A DNA stretch of 64,000 nt from Pseudomonas moraviensis. Lineage in GTDB: Bacteria > Pseudomonadota > Gammaproteobacteria > Pseudomonadales > Pseudomonadaceae. Each line of letters starts with the position of its first letter. Position 1 is the stretch's first letter. Where the stretch lies: assembly GCF_900105805.1 (NCBI RefSeq), contig NZ_LT629788.1, positions 2,480,001-2,544,000 on the forward strand, given 5' to 3'. Both the position numbers and the translations under genes were made by a program. Under the pieces are notes generated by a model that saw only the letters and a program-made list of their open reading frames with translations, searched no databases and was not told the DNA's origin. This document shows positions 46,179 through 55,039 of the stretch, piece by piece.

Positions 46179-46271
46179 CCTGTAGGAGTGAGCCTGCTCG
46201 CGATAGCGGTATGCCAGTCACTATCGAATTGACTGATCCACCGCTATCGCGAGCAGGCTCACTCCTACAGG
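46179..46271. repeat. Inverted pair of REP-like repeats
   Basis: GTAGGAGTGAGCCTGCTCGC with ATAGCGG, and its complement, form a ~93-base element between the convergent hydrolase and GFA genes. Confidence 0.87.
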
Positions 46272-46305
46272 GATCGTCGGTGTGCGCGAGATGGGGATAA
46301 GTCCT

Positions 46306-46698
46306 CTACCCCTCTCCGCGCCCCTTGCCTTCACGATCACCACGGTAATGCCTGGCCAACGGAAAATCCGGCAGCCATGATTCACGCCGCACAATCCAGC
46401 TCTCATAGGTCGGCTTTAACTGATCCGGCGCATCCAGCGCGCCGAGGTTGACCTCGACCTCATCACCACTGCGATTGAACACCGACGAGCCACAGCGCGG
46501 GCAAAAGTGCCGCCCCTGGTAGTCATGGGTTGCGCCGGTAATCGTCACCGCGTCTTGAGGAAAAATCGCCGAGGCATGAAACAACGCGCCGTGCACCTTG
46601 CGACAGTCAAGGCAATGGCACAGCCCGACGCGATAAGGCTCGCCCGTGACCTGAAAACGCACAGCGCCGCACAGGCAGCCGCCAGTGAAGGTCTTCAT
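46306..46698 (-). CDS. GFA-family protein (glutathione-dependent formaldehyde-activating domain)
   Basis: A 130-residue zinc-binding protein: GGCLCGAVRFQV, CHCLDCRKVHGALF and FCPRCGSSVFN supply the Cys sets of the GFA/Mss4-like fold. True Gfa enzymes form S-hydroxymethylglutathione, but most members of this family have unknown substrates; no formaldehyde dehydrogenase gene is nearby. AAGGAG lies before the ATG. It is divergent from the AraC-family gene. Confidence 0.87.
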   Translation of the reverse strand: MKTFTGGCLCGAVRFQVTGEPYRVGLCHCLDCRKVHGALFHASAIFPQDAVTITGATHDYQGRHFCPRCGSSVFNRSGDEVEVNLGALDAPDQLKPTYESWIVRRESWLPDFPLARHYRGDREGKGRGEG

Positions 46699-46918
46699 GG
46701 TTTAGCTCCTTCGCACTTTTGATAAACACAATCGCCAGATAGGGTTTAAAGAACCGCAGTGAGACGCCATGCAGCCTATTGCAGCTTGCATCATTGCGTT
46801 CGACCTGCCGAGGGGGATTGCTGCAGATGTCGCAAGATCCGCACAACGCGCAAATCGCAATGGGCATTCGCCGGCCAGAGCTAATACACTCAAGCGCTGA
46901 CCTGCCGGGACGATCACG

Positions 46919-47752
46919 ATGAAACACGCTGCTGCGAAGAACCCCGAGAAAGCCCCGCGTTTCTGGCGCGACGACGCCCTGCCTTTCATTGAGGCGCGAG
47001 CCATCGCTGATGGTCGCGAGGTCTGTTATGCGCGGCATTCCCACGCGCACTTTTCCATCGGCGCGATCACCGCCGGGCGCAGCACCTATGTGCATGAGCA
47101 AGCGCAGTTCGCGGTGGCGGCCGGCACCGTGGTGCTGATGAATCCCGGCGATGTGCATGCCTGTAATCCGATCGACGATCAGCCGTGGTCGTATGTGATG
47201 TTGTATGTCGAAACGCCGTGGCTGACGGATTTGCAGCACCAGTTGGGGTTTGCGGCGGAGCTGGAATTCCGGCGTTTTTCGGACACGCATCTGGCTGATG
47301 CCGAGCTGTTCGGCAGGTTGACGGGGTTGTATGAGGTGTTGGTCGACGAACAGTTGGAGGCGCTGGCGAAACACAGCGCGGCAGTGGAGTTTTTCAGTGA
47401 TTTGCAACTGCGCCTGAATCCGGCTGATCAGCCTGTACGTGAGCCGAACTTCAAGCTGGAACGCGCCGCTGATTTCATTCGTGCACATTGCACCGAAGTG
47501 CTCAGCCTCGAGGCGATTTGCGCGGCGGCACAGTTGTCGCCGTCGTACCTGATTCGCGCGTTCAAGCAGCGTTACGGAATGACGCCCCATGCCTTTTTGG
47601 TCAATCAGCGCATCCAGTTCGCCCGCGAACGCTTGCGCCGCGGCCAGTTGATTGCCGATGTCGCGCTCCAGGCCGGATTTGCCGATCAGGCGCATTTTCA
47701 GCGAGCGTTCAAACAGCATCTGGCGGCAACGCCGGGCCAGTATCGCGGCTGA
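46919..47752 (+). CDS. AraC-family transcriptional regulator
   Basis: A 277-residue regulator. The N-terminal cupin (HSHAHFSIGAITAGRSTYVH, VLMNPGDVHACNP) senses a ligand, and the C-terminal double helix-turn-helix includes SLEAICAAAQLSPSYLIRAFK and LIADVALQAGFADQAHFQRAFK. An AraC regulator of this layout next to a LysE-type exporter is a common proteobacterial pair, so it most likely controls the exporter gene that converges on it across a repeat (inference). Confidence 0.9.
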   Translation: MKHAAAKNPEKAPRFWRDDALPFIEARAIADGREVCYARHSHAHFSIGAITAGRSTYVHEQAQFAVAAGTVVLMNPGDVHACNPIDDQPWSYVMLYVETPWLTDLQHQLGFAAELEFRRFSDTHLADAELFGRLTGLYEVLVDEQLEALAKHSAAVEFFSDLQLRLNPADQPVREPNFKLERAADFIRAHCTEVLSLEAICAAAQLSPSYLIRAFKQRYGMTPHAFLVNQRIQFARERLRRGQLIADVALQAGFADQAHFQRAFKQHLAATPGQYRG

Positions 47753-47779
47753 ACCCAATCTCTGCTAACACACAAATCC

Positions 47780-47872
47780 CCTGTAGGAGTGAGCCTGCTC
47801 GCGATAGCGGTGTGTCATCCAGCACTGCATTGACTGATCCACCGCTATCGCGAGCAGGCTCACTCCTACAGG
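47780..47872. repeat. Inverted pair of REP-like repeats
   Basis: GTAGGAGTGAGCCTGCTCGC with ATAGCGGTGTGTC, and its complement, sit between the convergent AraC and LysE genes. It is nearly identical to the elements at 21275 and 46179. Confidence 0.87.
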
Positions 47873-47893
47873 GTCTTGTGATCGACAGGTCAA

Positions 47894-48481
47894 TCAGGTG
47901 ATCAGGAGATAAACAGCGCTCACCGCCAGCAACAACGCCATCAGCCGATTGAACCAGCGCATCCCCGCCGCGTTGCTCAGATAGCCACGCAAGAACGTCC
48001 CGGCATACACCCAGCAGCCCACCGACAGATAGCAGATCACCAGATACACCGCCGCAAATTGCCAGACCAGCCGCGCCTCGCCATCGGCGACAAAGGCGCC
48101 CATGCCGGCCACGCAAGCAAGCCAGGCCTTGGGATTAAGCCATTGCATCACCGCGCCATAGAGCATCGACGGCGCGCGGCCGGACTCGCTGGCGTGCAAC
48201 TGGCCGTCATCGCTGGCGAGTTTCCAGGCCATGAACAGCAGAAACGCCACCCCGGCCCACTGCACCACGCGAGTCATGAACGGCCACAACTGCAGGACTT
48301 CATGCAGTCCCAGACCCATCAGCACCAGCAACAGCACAAACCCCAGCGTCGCCCCTGCAACATGTCGCTGACTGGCACGAAAGCCGTACTGCGCGCCAGA
48401 GCTCAGCGCAACGATATTGACCGGCCCGGGGGTGATGGAAGCGGCCAGGGCAAACGCCGCCATGGAAAGAATCAGACTCAT
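47894..48481 (-). CDS. LysE/RhtB-family amino-acid exporter
   Basis: A 195-residue inner-membrane protein with about six hydrophobic helices. The family signature SITPGPVNIVALSSGAQYG is at the N-terminus, and QWLNPKAWLACVAGM is the second conserved loop. Members export amino acids or related compounds such as lysine, threonine or homoserine lactone; the substrate here is unknown. It converges on an AraC regulator that probably controls it. Confidence 0.9.
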   Translation of the reverse strand: MSLILSMAAFALAASITPGPVNIVALSSGAQYGFRASQRHVAGATLGFVLLLVLMGLGLHEVLQLWPFMTRVVQWAGVAFLLFMAWKLASDDGQLHASESGRAPSMLYGAVMQWLNPKAWLACVAGMGAFVADGEARLVWQFAAVYLVICYLSVGCWVYAGTFLRGYLSNAAGMRWFNRLMALLLAVSAVYLLIT

Positions 48482-48783
48482 TGCACACCTGCTTCAAATG
48501 AGGAACGAGGTGACTACGGTAGCGAGCGGGGGATTTGCGGTATTGAAGAAAATGACCCTGAGGATGCGAATCTTCTGTGAGAGCGGTGGGTCAGTCAGCC
48601 CAGTGTTGGCTGGGCTGACTGCTTCGCGAGCAGACTCGCTCCCACAGGGTTTTGTGTGAAATCAAATTGCAGAGCCCACCGCAAGACCTGTAGGAGTGAG
48701 CCTGCTCGCGATAACGGTGGATCAGTCAGAACAGCGCTGACGGGACGGACGCCATCGCGAGCAGGCTCACTCCTACAGGGCGA
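48482..48783. repeat. Repeat-rich gap before bphP: one single and one paired REP-like element
   Basis: The 302-base gap holds a single REP-like arm at 48622-48648 and an inverted pair at 48686-48780 (GTAGGAGTGAGCCTGCTCGC and its complement). The promoter of the LysE gene should lie within 48482-48600. No gene is seen. Confidence 0.8.
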
Positions 48784-51021
48784 TCAGGCCAGGCGCGGCA
48801 CGGTGAAACGGAACTCGCTACCCTGCCCCGGCTCGCTCTCGGCGACGATCTGTCCGCCGTGGGCTTCGACGATGCCTTGGGTGATGTACAAACCAAGGCC
48901 GGTACCGGTCGGATTGCCTTCCTTCACTGTCCAGTAGCGATCAAACACATGCGGCAAATGTTCCTTGGGAATGCCTTCGCCGCTGTCACGCACGATGAAC
49001 ACAATCTCATCGCCCACCGACTTGGCGTGCACACCAACGGTGCCCATGCGCGGGGTGAATTTGATTGCGTTGCCGACCAGGTTGGACAGCACCTGAAACA
49101 GCCGTTCAGGGTCGGCGTGGATGCGCAGGTCAGGATCGGCCTGGAAGGAAATGCTGATGTCCTTGTCATGGGCCAGCGGCGACAGCAGCGATTGCGCTTC
49201 TTCGAAGATAAGCCCGACGTCCAGCGCCTGCGGGGTAATGGAATAGCGCCCGGCGTCGATTTTCGAGGTGTCGAGCAGGTCTTCGAGCAGCGTGTTCATG
49301 CGTGCCGTGGCCTGTTGCATGGTATCGATCGCCGTGGAAATGCGCCGCGAGGTGTGCGCCCCCTCAGAGCTGAAGGCTTTCTGCATCATGCCGCACAGCA
49401 TGGAGATCACAGTCATCGGGTTGCGCAGATCGTGGGAGACCACCGCCACCAGTTCGTCCCGCGCCCGCACGGCCTCCTGCTCGCGCCGTACCTGGCGGGC
49501 CAGATCGTTTTCCAGCGCCGAGCGACGCAGATCATTGGCAGCAAACCGATCACCGTGGCTCCACTTGGTGGAGATCCCGGCCATCTCGACTTTCCAGATC
49601 TCGAACGAGGTGCGCGGACGCAGGCGCAGGCCGACGTCGGAATTTTCCAGGTCCAGCGGTTTGCGCGGGTCGCCGCTCCAGTTGATGTTTTCCTTCACTT
49701 CCGGACGGAACCACAGCACGCCATTGTCCACCGGTTTGGGCAGGCTCATGGCGAGCACACCGCTGGCCACCGACTGATACTGCGCCGCCGGCGGATAAAC
49801 GCTGGACAGATGATGACTGGCGAACACCGGCTCGCCGCGCTCCTGCAACCATTTGTGCAGAGCGCGAATTTCTTCCGGCGCCGGGCAGTTGCCGTAACGG
49901 TGCAGTTGTTTGTCTTCGATGATCGCGATGCCGCCGGCATTGACCAGCGCCATCAGCGTCGCCGGCTGCTGGGCGAGGCCGTCGAACACGTTTTGCGGCG
50001 AATCGATCATCGCCTGGTTGAGCCGCGACAGCGCCTCGACCTTCTCTTCGCGCTGGCGGGTCAACTCAAGAGTTTCCATGGCGCTGATCTGCAATGACAG
50101 GACCTGACCGATGGTCTGGCAGGCCATGCGCAACTCATGCGGCACGTGCAGCGGCTGGCGGTTGCCACAGCTGATCAGGCCCCAGAGTTTGTCGCCCTTG
50201 AGCAGGGAAATGCTCATCGACGACAGCACGCCCATGTTCTTCATGTACTGGCAGTGGATCGGCGAGACGCTGCGCAGGGTGGCGAAACTCAGGTCCAGCG
50301 GCGTTTGCGTGTCGGGGCGCAACTTCGGCACCAGCGGCACCGGCTGGTAACCGGCGTTGGGGATGATCCGCAGCCAGTTGGTGCGATACAGCTCGCGCGC
50401 CTGCTCGGGGATGTCCGACGCCGGGAAGAACAGACCATTGAACACTTCCATCGACGGGTCGGACGCTTCGGCGATGACCTGGCCGTGGCCCTCCTCCTCG
50501 AAGCGGTAGATCAGCACCCGGTCGTAACCGGTCATCGCCTGGATTTCCTTGACGCTGATGTCGTACAAGGCCTGCAGCGTGGTCGCCGCTTGCAGGCGCT
50601 GGAGCATGCGACCCAGATGGGTGTTGACCCCGGCAACGTTGCGCGGCTGGAAATTCTTGACGTGGATCTCCAGCTCAAGAATCAGCACACCCTGATGGCG
50701 GTGCAGCAAACCTTCGAACGAGGTGCCGTTGAGCTCGAAACGCAGCGGCGCCGCCTCGGAGAACGTCGCCTGCTGCAAGGCTTCCTGCACTTGCGCGGTG
50801 TGTTCGGCGCCGATCAGGCTGTGCAGCGGCTGGCCGATCAACGATTCCGGCGCGCGGGCCAGCAGGGTTTCGACGTTGGCGCTGACCTGAATGATCTGCA
50901 GCGCAGGCTCGCTCAGGGTCAGCAGCAAACCATGGGGCTGAATCGCGCCGGGAAAGCGGATCGGCTCGTCGGCACAGTTGGCCAGCAGTTCTTCAAAGGC
51001 TTGTTGGTCTTGCAGGTTCAT
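48784..51021 (-). CDS. bphP: Bacteriophytochrome histidine kinase BphP
   Basis: A 745-residue red/far-red light sensor kinase. The biliverdin-attaching cysteine is Cys16, in the NCADEPIRFPGAIQPHG region before the PAS domain. The GAF domain has PASDIPEQARELYRTNWLR and SVSPIHCQYMKNMGVLSSMS, and the PHY domain tongue reads WSGDPRKP. A HisKA helix with the phospho-accepting His (VVSHDLRNPMTVISM) and a HATPase domain (NAIKFTP, RDSGEGIP, TGTGLGLYITQG) follow. No response-regulator gene is adjacent. It starts inside the stop codon of the haem oxygenase gene, so pigment and apoprotein are co-made. Confidence 0.96.
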   Translation of the reverse strand: MNLQDQQAFEELLANCADEPIRFPGAIQPHGLLLTLSEPALQIIQVSANVETLLARAPESLIGQPLHSLIGAEHTAQVQEALQQATFSEAAPLRFELNGTSFEGLLHRHQGVLILELEIHVKNFQPRNVAGVNTHLGRMLQRLQAATTLQALYDISVKEIQAMTGYDRVLIYRFEEEGHGQVIAEASDPSMEVFNGLFFPASDIPEQARELYRTNWLRIIPNAGYQPVPLVPKLRPDTQTPLDLSFATLRSVSPIHCQYMKNMGVLSSMSISLLKGDKLWGLISCGNRQPLHVPHELRMACQTIGQVLSLQISAMETLELTRQREEKVEALSRLNQAMIDSPQNVFDGLAQQPATLMALVNAGGIAIIEDKQLHRYGNCPAPEEIRALHKWLQERGEPVFASHHLSSVYPPAAQYQSVASGVLAMSLPKPVDNGVLWFRPEVKENINWSGDPRKPLDLENSDVGLRLRPRTSFEIWKVEMAGISTKWSHGDRFAANDLRRSALENDLARQVRREQEAVRARDELVAVVSHDLRNPMTVISMLCGMMQKAFSSEGAHTSRRISTAIDTMQQATARMNTLLEDLLDTSKIDAGRYSITPQALDVGLIFEEAQSLLSPLAHDKDISISFQADPDLRIHADPERLFQVLSNLVGNAIKFTPRMGTVGVHAKSVGDEIVFIVRDSGEGIPKEHLPHVFDRYWTVKEGNPTGTGLGLYITQGIVEAHGGQIVAESEPGQGSEFRFTVPRLA

Positions 51022-51623
51022 GCCAGTACCTCCTGGCGCTCGAGCCACTGCTCGAAACAGCTGAATGTGGTTTGTGCTGCGCTGACCACGGCCGCGCGTT
51101 CGCTGGCATCCATGGGCCGGTTGCTCAGGTATTCGATGAACTCGCGCCAGCGCCGCCCGGTGGCAGCGCCATAGACATCCAGGAACGCGGCACCGTTGTC
51201 GGCATCCAGATTCAGCCGCGCGGCGATTTCCCGGCGCAGGATCTGCCCGCCAAGGGTGGCGCCTTCGAGCACGTACAGAACGCCAAGGCTGGCAGCGCTG
51301 GAGTCGATCACCGGCAAGTCCTCGCACAGCGGCAAGTCATTGGCGCTCGCGCCCAGCGCGCGCAGGTCGGCGTGCAAGGTTTCGGCCTTCAGACGAGGCG
51401 TCAGATTGAAATCGCCCGGCACCGCCCCGCTGGCCAGCAACGCCCGTTCCAGCGGCTGATAGAAACCGTAATAGGCCGCCATCAAGCGTTCGAAAGCGCG
51501 GTTATCGAGGGAGTCGGAGAAAAAAGGAAGGCGTTTTTCCAGTGCGATGTGCAGTTCGGCTGTACCGGCCCGCAGATCTTGCAGCACCGGTGGCACATAA
51601 ACCTCACGGGCCTTTGCTTGCAT
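51018..51623 (-). CDS. bphO: Biliverdin-producing haem oxygenase BphO
   Basis: A 201-residue haem oxygenase that opens haem to biliverdin, the chromophore of BphP. The fold signature SLGVLYVLEGATLGGQIL and the early LHIALEKRLPFF (with the proximal histidine) are present. The start at 51623 was chosen because an upstream start would lengthen the protein beyond the family and lacks a ribosome-binding site. Its TGA overlaps the bphP ATG by three bases (ATGA), so the two are translationally coupled. The promoter should lie in 51624-51819. Confidence 0.93.
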   Translation of the reverse strand: MQAKAREVYVPPVLQDLRAGTAELHIALEKRLPFFSDSLDNRAFERLMAAYYGFYQPLERALLASGAVPGDFNLTPRLKAETLHADLRALGASANDLPLCEDLPVIDSSAASLGVLYVLEGATLGGQILRREIAARLNLDADNGAAFLDVYGAATGRRWREFIEYLSNRPMDASERAAVVSAAQTTFSCFEQWLERQEVLA

Positions 51624-51819
51624 GTAGATCGCTCTTGGTGGGACCCGGCAGGGGCCATTCTGGGTGGGCACGGCGTGGGGTGGGAATTTATCACGCCACG
51701 CAGCTTTTTCGGACTGCCGAAGCGTTTTTTCTGCCGAACCTCGACCCTATGACACGTTCAGAGTGGCGCCGGATCGAAAAAGTTCGACCGACGCCATTAT
51801 CCTGCCATCCTCCACCGCC

Positions 51820-52098
51820 TCAGTCAGCGCCGCTGTCGTTCTGCACGGATGGATCACCGTTGGCTGGCACGCTGGTGTCGGGAACGCGTTTTGACGGGTT
51901 ACTGTGTTCGGCGCCAGGGTAACCGGGCAAACCGCGAGTATCGTCCGGTGTCATGACATCTTCGCTGTCACGGCTGACGTCCCAGTCGGTGGTGGCGTTG
52001 GGATCTTCATCACGCCCAGCCGTGCCGATGGCGAAGCCGTCGTCGTTGGGATTGCCGGTCTCATTGAGGGCCTTGTCGTTGCTGGATGGGTTGCTCAT
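51820..52098 (-). CDS. Small acidic, low-complexity hypothetical protein
   Basis: A 92-residue protein rich in Asp, Asn, Ser, Pro and Gly with almost no hydrophobic core (SNPSSNDKALNETGNPNDDG at the start, GDPSVQNDSGAD at the end); it should be intrinsically disordered. GGAGG lies in front of the ATG at good spacing, supporting translation. I recognise no family. It is divergent from the YbdK-type gene with a 159-base gap, and transcribed toward bphO. Confidence 0.65.
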   Translation of the reverse strand: MSNPSSNDKALNETGNPNDDGFAIGTAGRDEDPNATTDWDVSRDSEDVMTPDDTRGLPGYPGAEHSNPSKRVPDTSVPANGDPSVQNDSGAD

Positions 52099-52257
52099 GT
52101 CTGCCTCCAGAAAACGTTGATCGGACTTGTTTGGAAACGCCCTAGCCGCCCAAGTGCAATGGACAAGACCAACGGTGCATGCGCGGCACTGGTCGCCTGG
52201 CTTGAACCACCGTTGCTGCGGGGGGTTCTGAAGAGAAACACTCACTCGAGCACCGCC

Positions 52258-53376
52258 ATGAGCCATCCGCGATTCGGTATCGAGGAAGAGTATTTCCTCA
52301 CTGATCGGCAGACCTTGAGCATGGTCGGCAGCCCGCCACCCCAGGCGATCGAGGCATGCCGGGCGGCGCTGGGCGTGTGGTTTGCCACAGAGATGTTTCA
52401 GGGGCAGATCGAGGTGGCCTCGCCGGTGTTCAGCGATTTTCTGCACGCCGGCGATTTTCTCCGCGGCAGCCGTCAGGCCCTGGGGGCAGCCCTCGAACCG
52501 TTTGGCCTGGCCCTGCTCAGCGCCGGCAGTCATCCGCTGGCCGACTGGCGCGAGCAGGTGCCGACCGACGAGGAACATTTCCAATATCTGTTCCAACGCT
52601 ACGGCCATGTCGCGCGGCGCAGCGTGCTGTCAGGCCTGCATGTGCACGTCGAAGTGATCGAGCCGCTGGATCGCATTGCGGTGATGAACGAAGTGCTGCC
52701 GTGGACGCCCCTCCTGCTGGCGCTGAGCTGTTCGTCGCCAATCTGGGATGGCGCCGCCAGCGGCTTCATGAGTTACCGGCAGACAGCGTGTGACGAGTGG
52801 CCACGCATGGGCATCCCGCCGCTGTTTGCCGATCAGCGCCATTACGACGATCACCTGGCGTTTCTCACGCGCATCGGCGCGATCACTGAGCCGAGCGAGT
52901 GTTGGTGGGGTGTGCGCCCGGCGGCGCGCTTTCCGACGCTCGAGCTGCGCATGACTGACGCCTGCCCTCGGGTCGATGATGCGCTGACGCTCGCGGCGTT
53001 TTTTCGCGTATTGGTGGCTCATGCCAGTGCACAGCGGCGCCCCGGTCTGCTGTACGACCAGACCGCGCGCTCGATGCTGGAAGAAAATCGCTGGCGGGCC
53101 AAACGCCTGGGCACTCATGCGCGCTTTCTGGTCGAGGGCATCGACGGCGACTGTTCGATCGCGCAGTGGCTTGAACTTGCCGAGCAGCGTTTTGCCGAGA
53201 CCGCGCAGGCGTTGGGCGCGGCGCAGTTGTTTGAACGTGCGCGGGCGATCATTGACAGCGGCAACAGCGCCGATCGGCAACTGGCGCTGTTCAACCTGGC
53301 CTCTGAGCAACCGCAAAACGGCCATCTGGCGCTAGCGCAAGTAACTGAATTGTTGCTTCAGGAAACGTCTGGCTGA
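52258..53376 (+). CDS. YbdK-type carboxylate-amine ligase (glutamate-cysteine ligase 2 family)
   Basis: A 372-residue enzyme of the GCS2 family, the usual length. FGIEEEYFLTD at the N-terminus holds the conserved acids for metal and ATP, SGLHVHVEV is the second block, and WWGVRPAARFPTLELRMTDACP the third. E. coli YbdK has weak gamma-glutamyl-cysteine ligase activity, and the real substrate is unknown. GSHPLADWREQ is typical of the subfamily. Its 3' end overlaps the convergent VOC gene by 19 bases. Confidence 0.9.
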   Translation: MSHPRFGIEEEYFLTDRQTLSMVGSPPPQAIEACRAALGVWFATEMFQGQIEVASPVFSDFLHAGDFLRGSRQALGAALEPFGLALLSAGSHPLADWREQVPTDEEHFQYLFQRYGHVARRSVLSGLHVHVEVIEPLDRIAVMNEVLPWTPLLLALSCSSPIWDGAASGFMSYRQTACDEWPRMGIPPLFADQRHYDDHLAFLTRIGAITEPSECWWGVRPAARFPTLELRMTDACPRVDDALTLAAFFRVLVAHASAQRRPGLLYDQTARSMLEENRWRAKRLGTHARFLVEGIDGDCSIAQWLELAEQRFAETAQALGAAQLFERARAIIDSGNSADRQLALFNLASEQPQNGHLALAQVTELLLQETSG

Positions 53377-53789
53377 GCGCCTTCGGACGGGCCTTTGAGT
53401 TCGACCTGATTGCCGTCCGGGTCGAAACAATACAGCGACAGGCCGTAGCCCTCGGCGCCGAAACGTCTGGCGGCTTGCTCCACCATCAAACCAAACGATT
53501 CCAGATGAGCGACAAGCGCCGCTTCATCGAACGGCTCGATGCGCAGGCAAAAGTGGTCGACATTGCGTTTCTGCGCCTGCGCCGCGCCGCCGCCCTTGCG
53601 CCCGAGTTCGCCCGCCAGGTCGACCAGATCGATCATCGAGGTGCCGGCCCGCAAATGCACCAGCCCCAGCGGCTGGTTATGCCTGACCACTTCGGCGCCG
53701 AACACTTTGCCGTAGAAATCGATGCTGCGTTGCAGGTCGGCTACGCGCAGGACGATATGATCGATGCGCTGAATGGAAAACGGATGCAT
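53358..53789 (-). CDS. VOC-family (glyoxalase/dioxygenase fold) protein
   Basis: A 143-residue metal-binding fold protein. RIDHIVLRVADLQRSIDFYG and VDHFCLRIEPFDE carry the histidine ligands and LYCFDPDGNQVELKG the glutamate of the vicinal-oxygen-chelate family. Members include glyoxalase I, dioxygenases and fosfomycin-resistance enzymes; closeness to any of these cannot be settled here. GGAAG precedes the ATG. It converges on, and overlaps, the YbdK-type gene. Confidence 0.87.
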   Translation of the reverse strand: MHPFSIQRIDHIVLRVADLQRSIDFYGKVFGAEVVRHNQPLGLVHLRAGTSMIDLVDLAGELGRKGGGAAQAQKRNVDHFCLRIEPFDEAALVAHLESFGLMVEQAARRFGAEGYGLSLYCFDPDGNQVELKGPSEGAQPDVS

Positions 53790-53898
53790 GGGTGAGCTTC
53801 CTTGAAAGCGGCGACCCGCTCATTGTGCTGCACCAGCGAAAAAATTCACTGTCGATTTTTCGGTGGAGCCATCGACAAAGCGGATTTACTCTCAGCCC

Positions 53899-54981
53899 AT
53901 GAACATACCAGCCGCTGTCCTGCCACCCCACGCCGAAATGGTTCGCGCCATGCTCGAACGCGACACTGCCTATGAAGGCGTGTTCTTCACGGCGGTGAAA
54001 ACCACCGGGATCTTCTGCCGCCCCAGTTGCACGGCGCGCAAGCCGAAACCGGAGAACGTCGAATTTTTTGCCCATGCCGACGAATGCCTGTGCGCCGGTT
54101 ACCGCGCCTGCCTGCGCTGCAAACCGCTGGACGCCGCGGCGATCGCCCCGGACTGGGTGCAGCGCCTGCTTAACGCGGTAGACGCCGATCCCGAACGGCG
54201 CTGGAGCGATGCACAATTGCTCGCTGCAGGCATCGAACCATTGAAGCTGCGGCGCTGGTTCAAACAGCATTTCGGCATGACTTTCCATGCCTGGCTGCGC
54301 ACCCGTCGCCTCGGCATGGCCCTGGGCGGAATCAGGCAAGGCGCGTCGATCGATCACGCCGCGTTCGACTCCGGCTACGAGTCGCTCAGCGGTTTTCGCG
54401 ACGCTTTTCAGAAGTCCTTCCACATTACCCCGGGCCGCGCCGCCAACAGTGAGCCGCTGCTGTTCACCCGCCTGACCACGCCGCTGGGGCCGATGATCGC
54501 CATGGCCGAGCGCCGTGGGCTGGTGCTGTTGGAGTTCCTTGATCGCCCGGCACTGACCCGTGAAGTCGAAGCACTGCAGAACCGTTATGGCTACGCCGTC
54601 GCGCCGGGACACAACGCGCACTTACAGCAGATCGAGGTGCAACTCGCGGAGTACTTTGCCGGCAGGCTCACTCAGTTCAGCGTGCCGTTGCACCTGCCCG
54701 GCAGCGCTTTTGCCCGCGAGGTGTGGGCGGCGCTGCTGCAAATCCCCTACGGCCACACCAGCACCTACGGCGCCATCGCCGCGGGACTGGGCAAACCCGG
54801 CGCCAGTCGTGCGGTGGGTCTGGCCAATGGGCACAATCGGCTATCGATCGTAGTGCCCTGCCATCGAGTGATCGGCGCAGACGGTTCGCTGACCGGTTAT
54901 GGTGGCGGGCAACCGCGCAAGGCGTTTCTGCTGCGGTTGGAGAACGCTGCGCTGCAAATGACTCAACAATTGGCTTTCTGA
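53899..54981 (+). CDS. ada: Bifunctional alkylation-response regulator and methyltransferase Ada
   Basis: A 360-residue Ada. The N-terminal zinc domain has Cys40, Cys44, Cys71 and Cys74 (FCRPSC and RACLRC); Cys40 should take methyl groups from phosphotriesters and switch the protein into an activator. An AraC-type helix-turn-helix follows (IDHAAFDSGYESLSGFRDAFQ). The C-terminal O6-methylguanine methyltransferase has its acceptor Cys321 in IVVPCHRVIG. Two extra cysteines (63 and 65, ECLCAG) sit beside the zinc site. The alkA-like gene follows on the same strand 58 bases on, as expected of an adaptive-response operon. Confidence 0.94.
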   Translation: MNIPAAVLPPHAEMVRAMLERDTAYEGVFFTAVKTTGIFCRPSCTARKPKPENVEFFAHADECLCAGYRACLRCKPLDAAAIAPDWVQRLLNAVDADPERRWSDAQLLAAGIEPLKLRRWFKQHFGMTFHAWLRTRRLGMALGGIRQGASIDHAAFDSGYESLSGFRDAFQKSFHITPGRAANSEPLLFTRLTTPLGPMIAMAERRGLVLLEFLDRPALTREVEALQNRYGYAVAPGHNAHLQQIEVQLAEYFAGRLTQFSVPLHLPGSAFAREVWAALLQIPYGHTSTYGAIAAGLGKPGASRAVGLANGHNRLSIVVPCHRVIGADGSLTGYGGGQPRKAFLLRLENAALQMTQQLAF

Positions 54982-55039
54982 AACATGCAACTCATCCAGC
55001 GAGAAGGCATTTCGATGATTACGCTCGACTCACGGCCGC

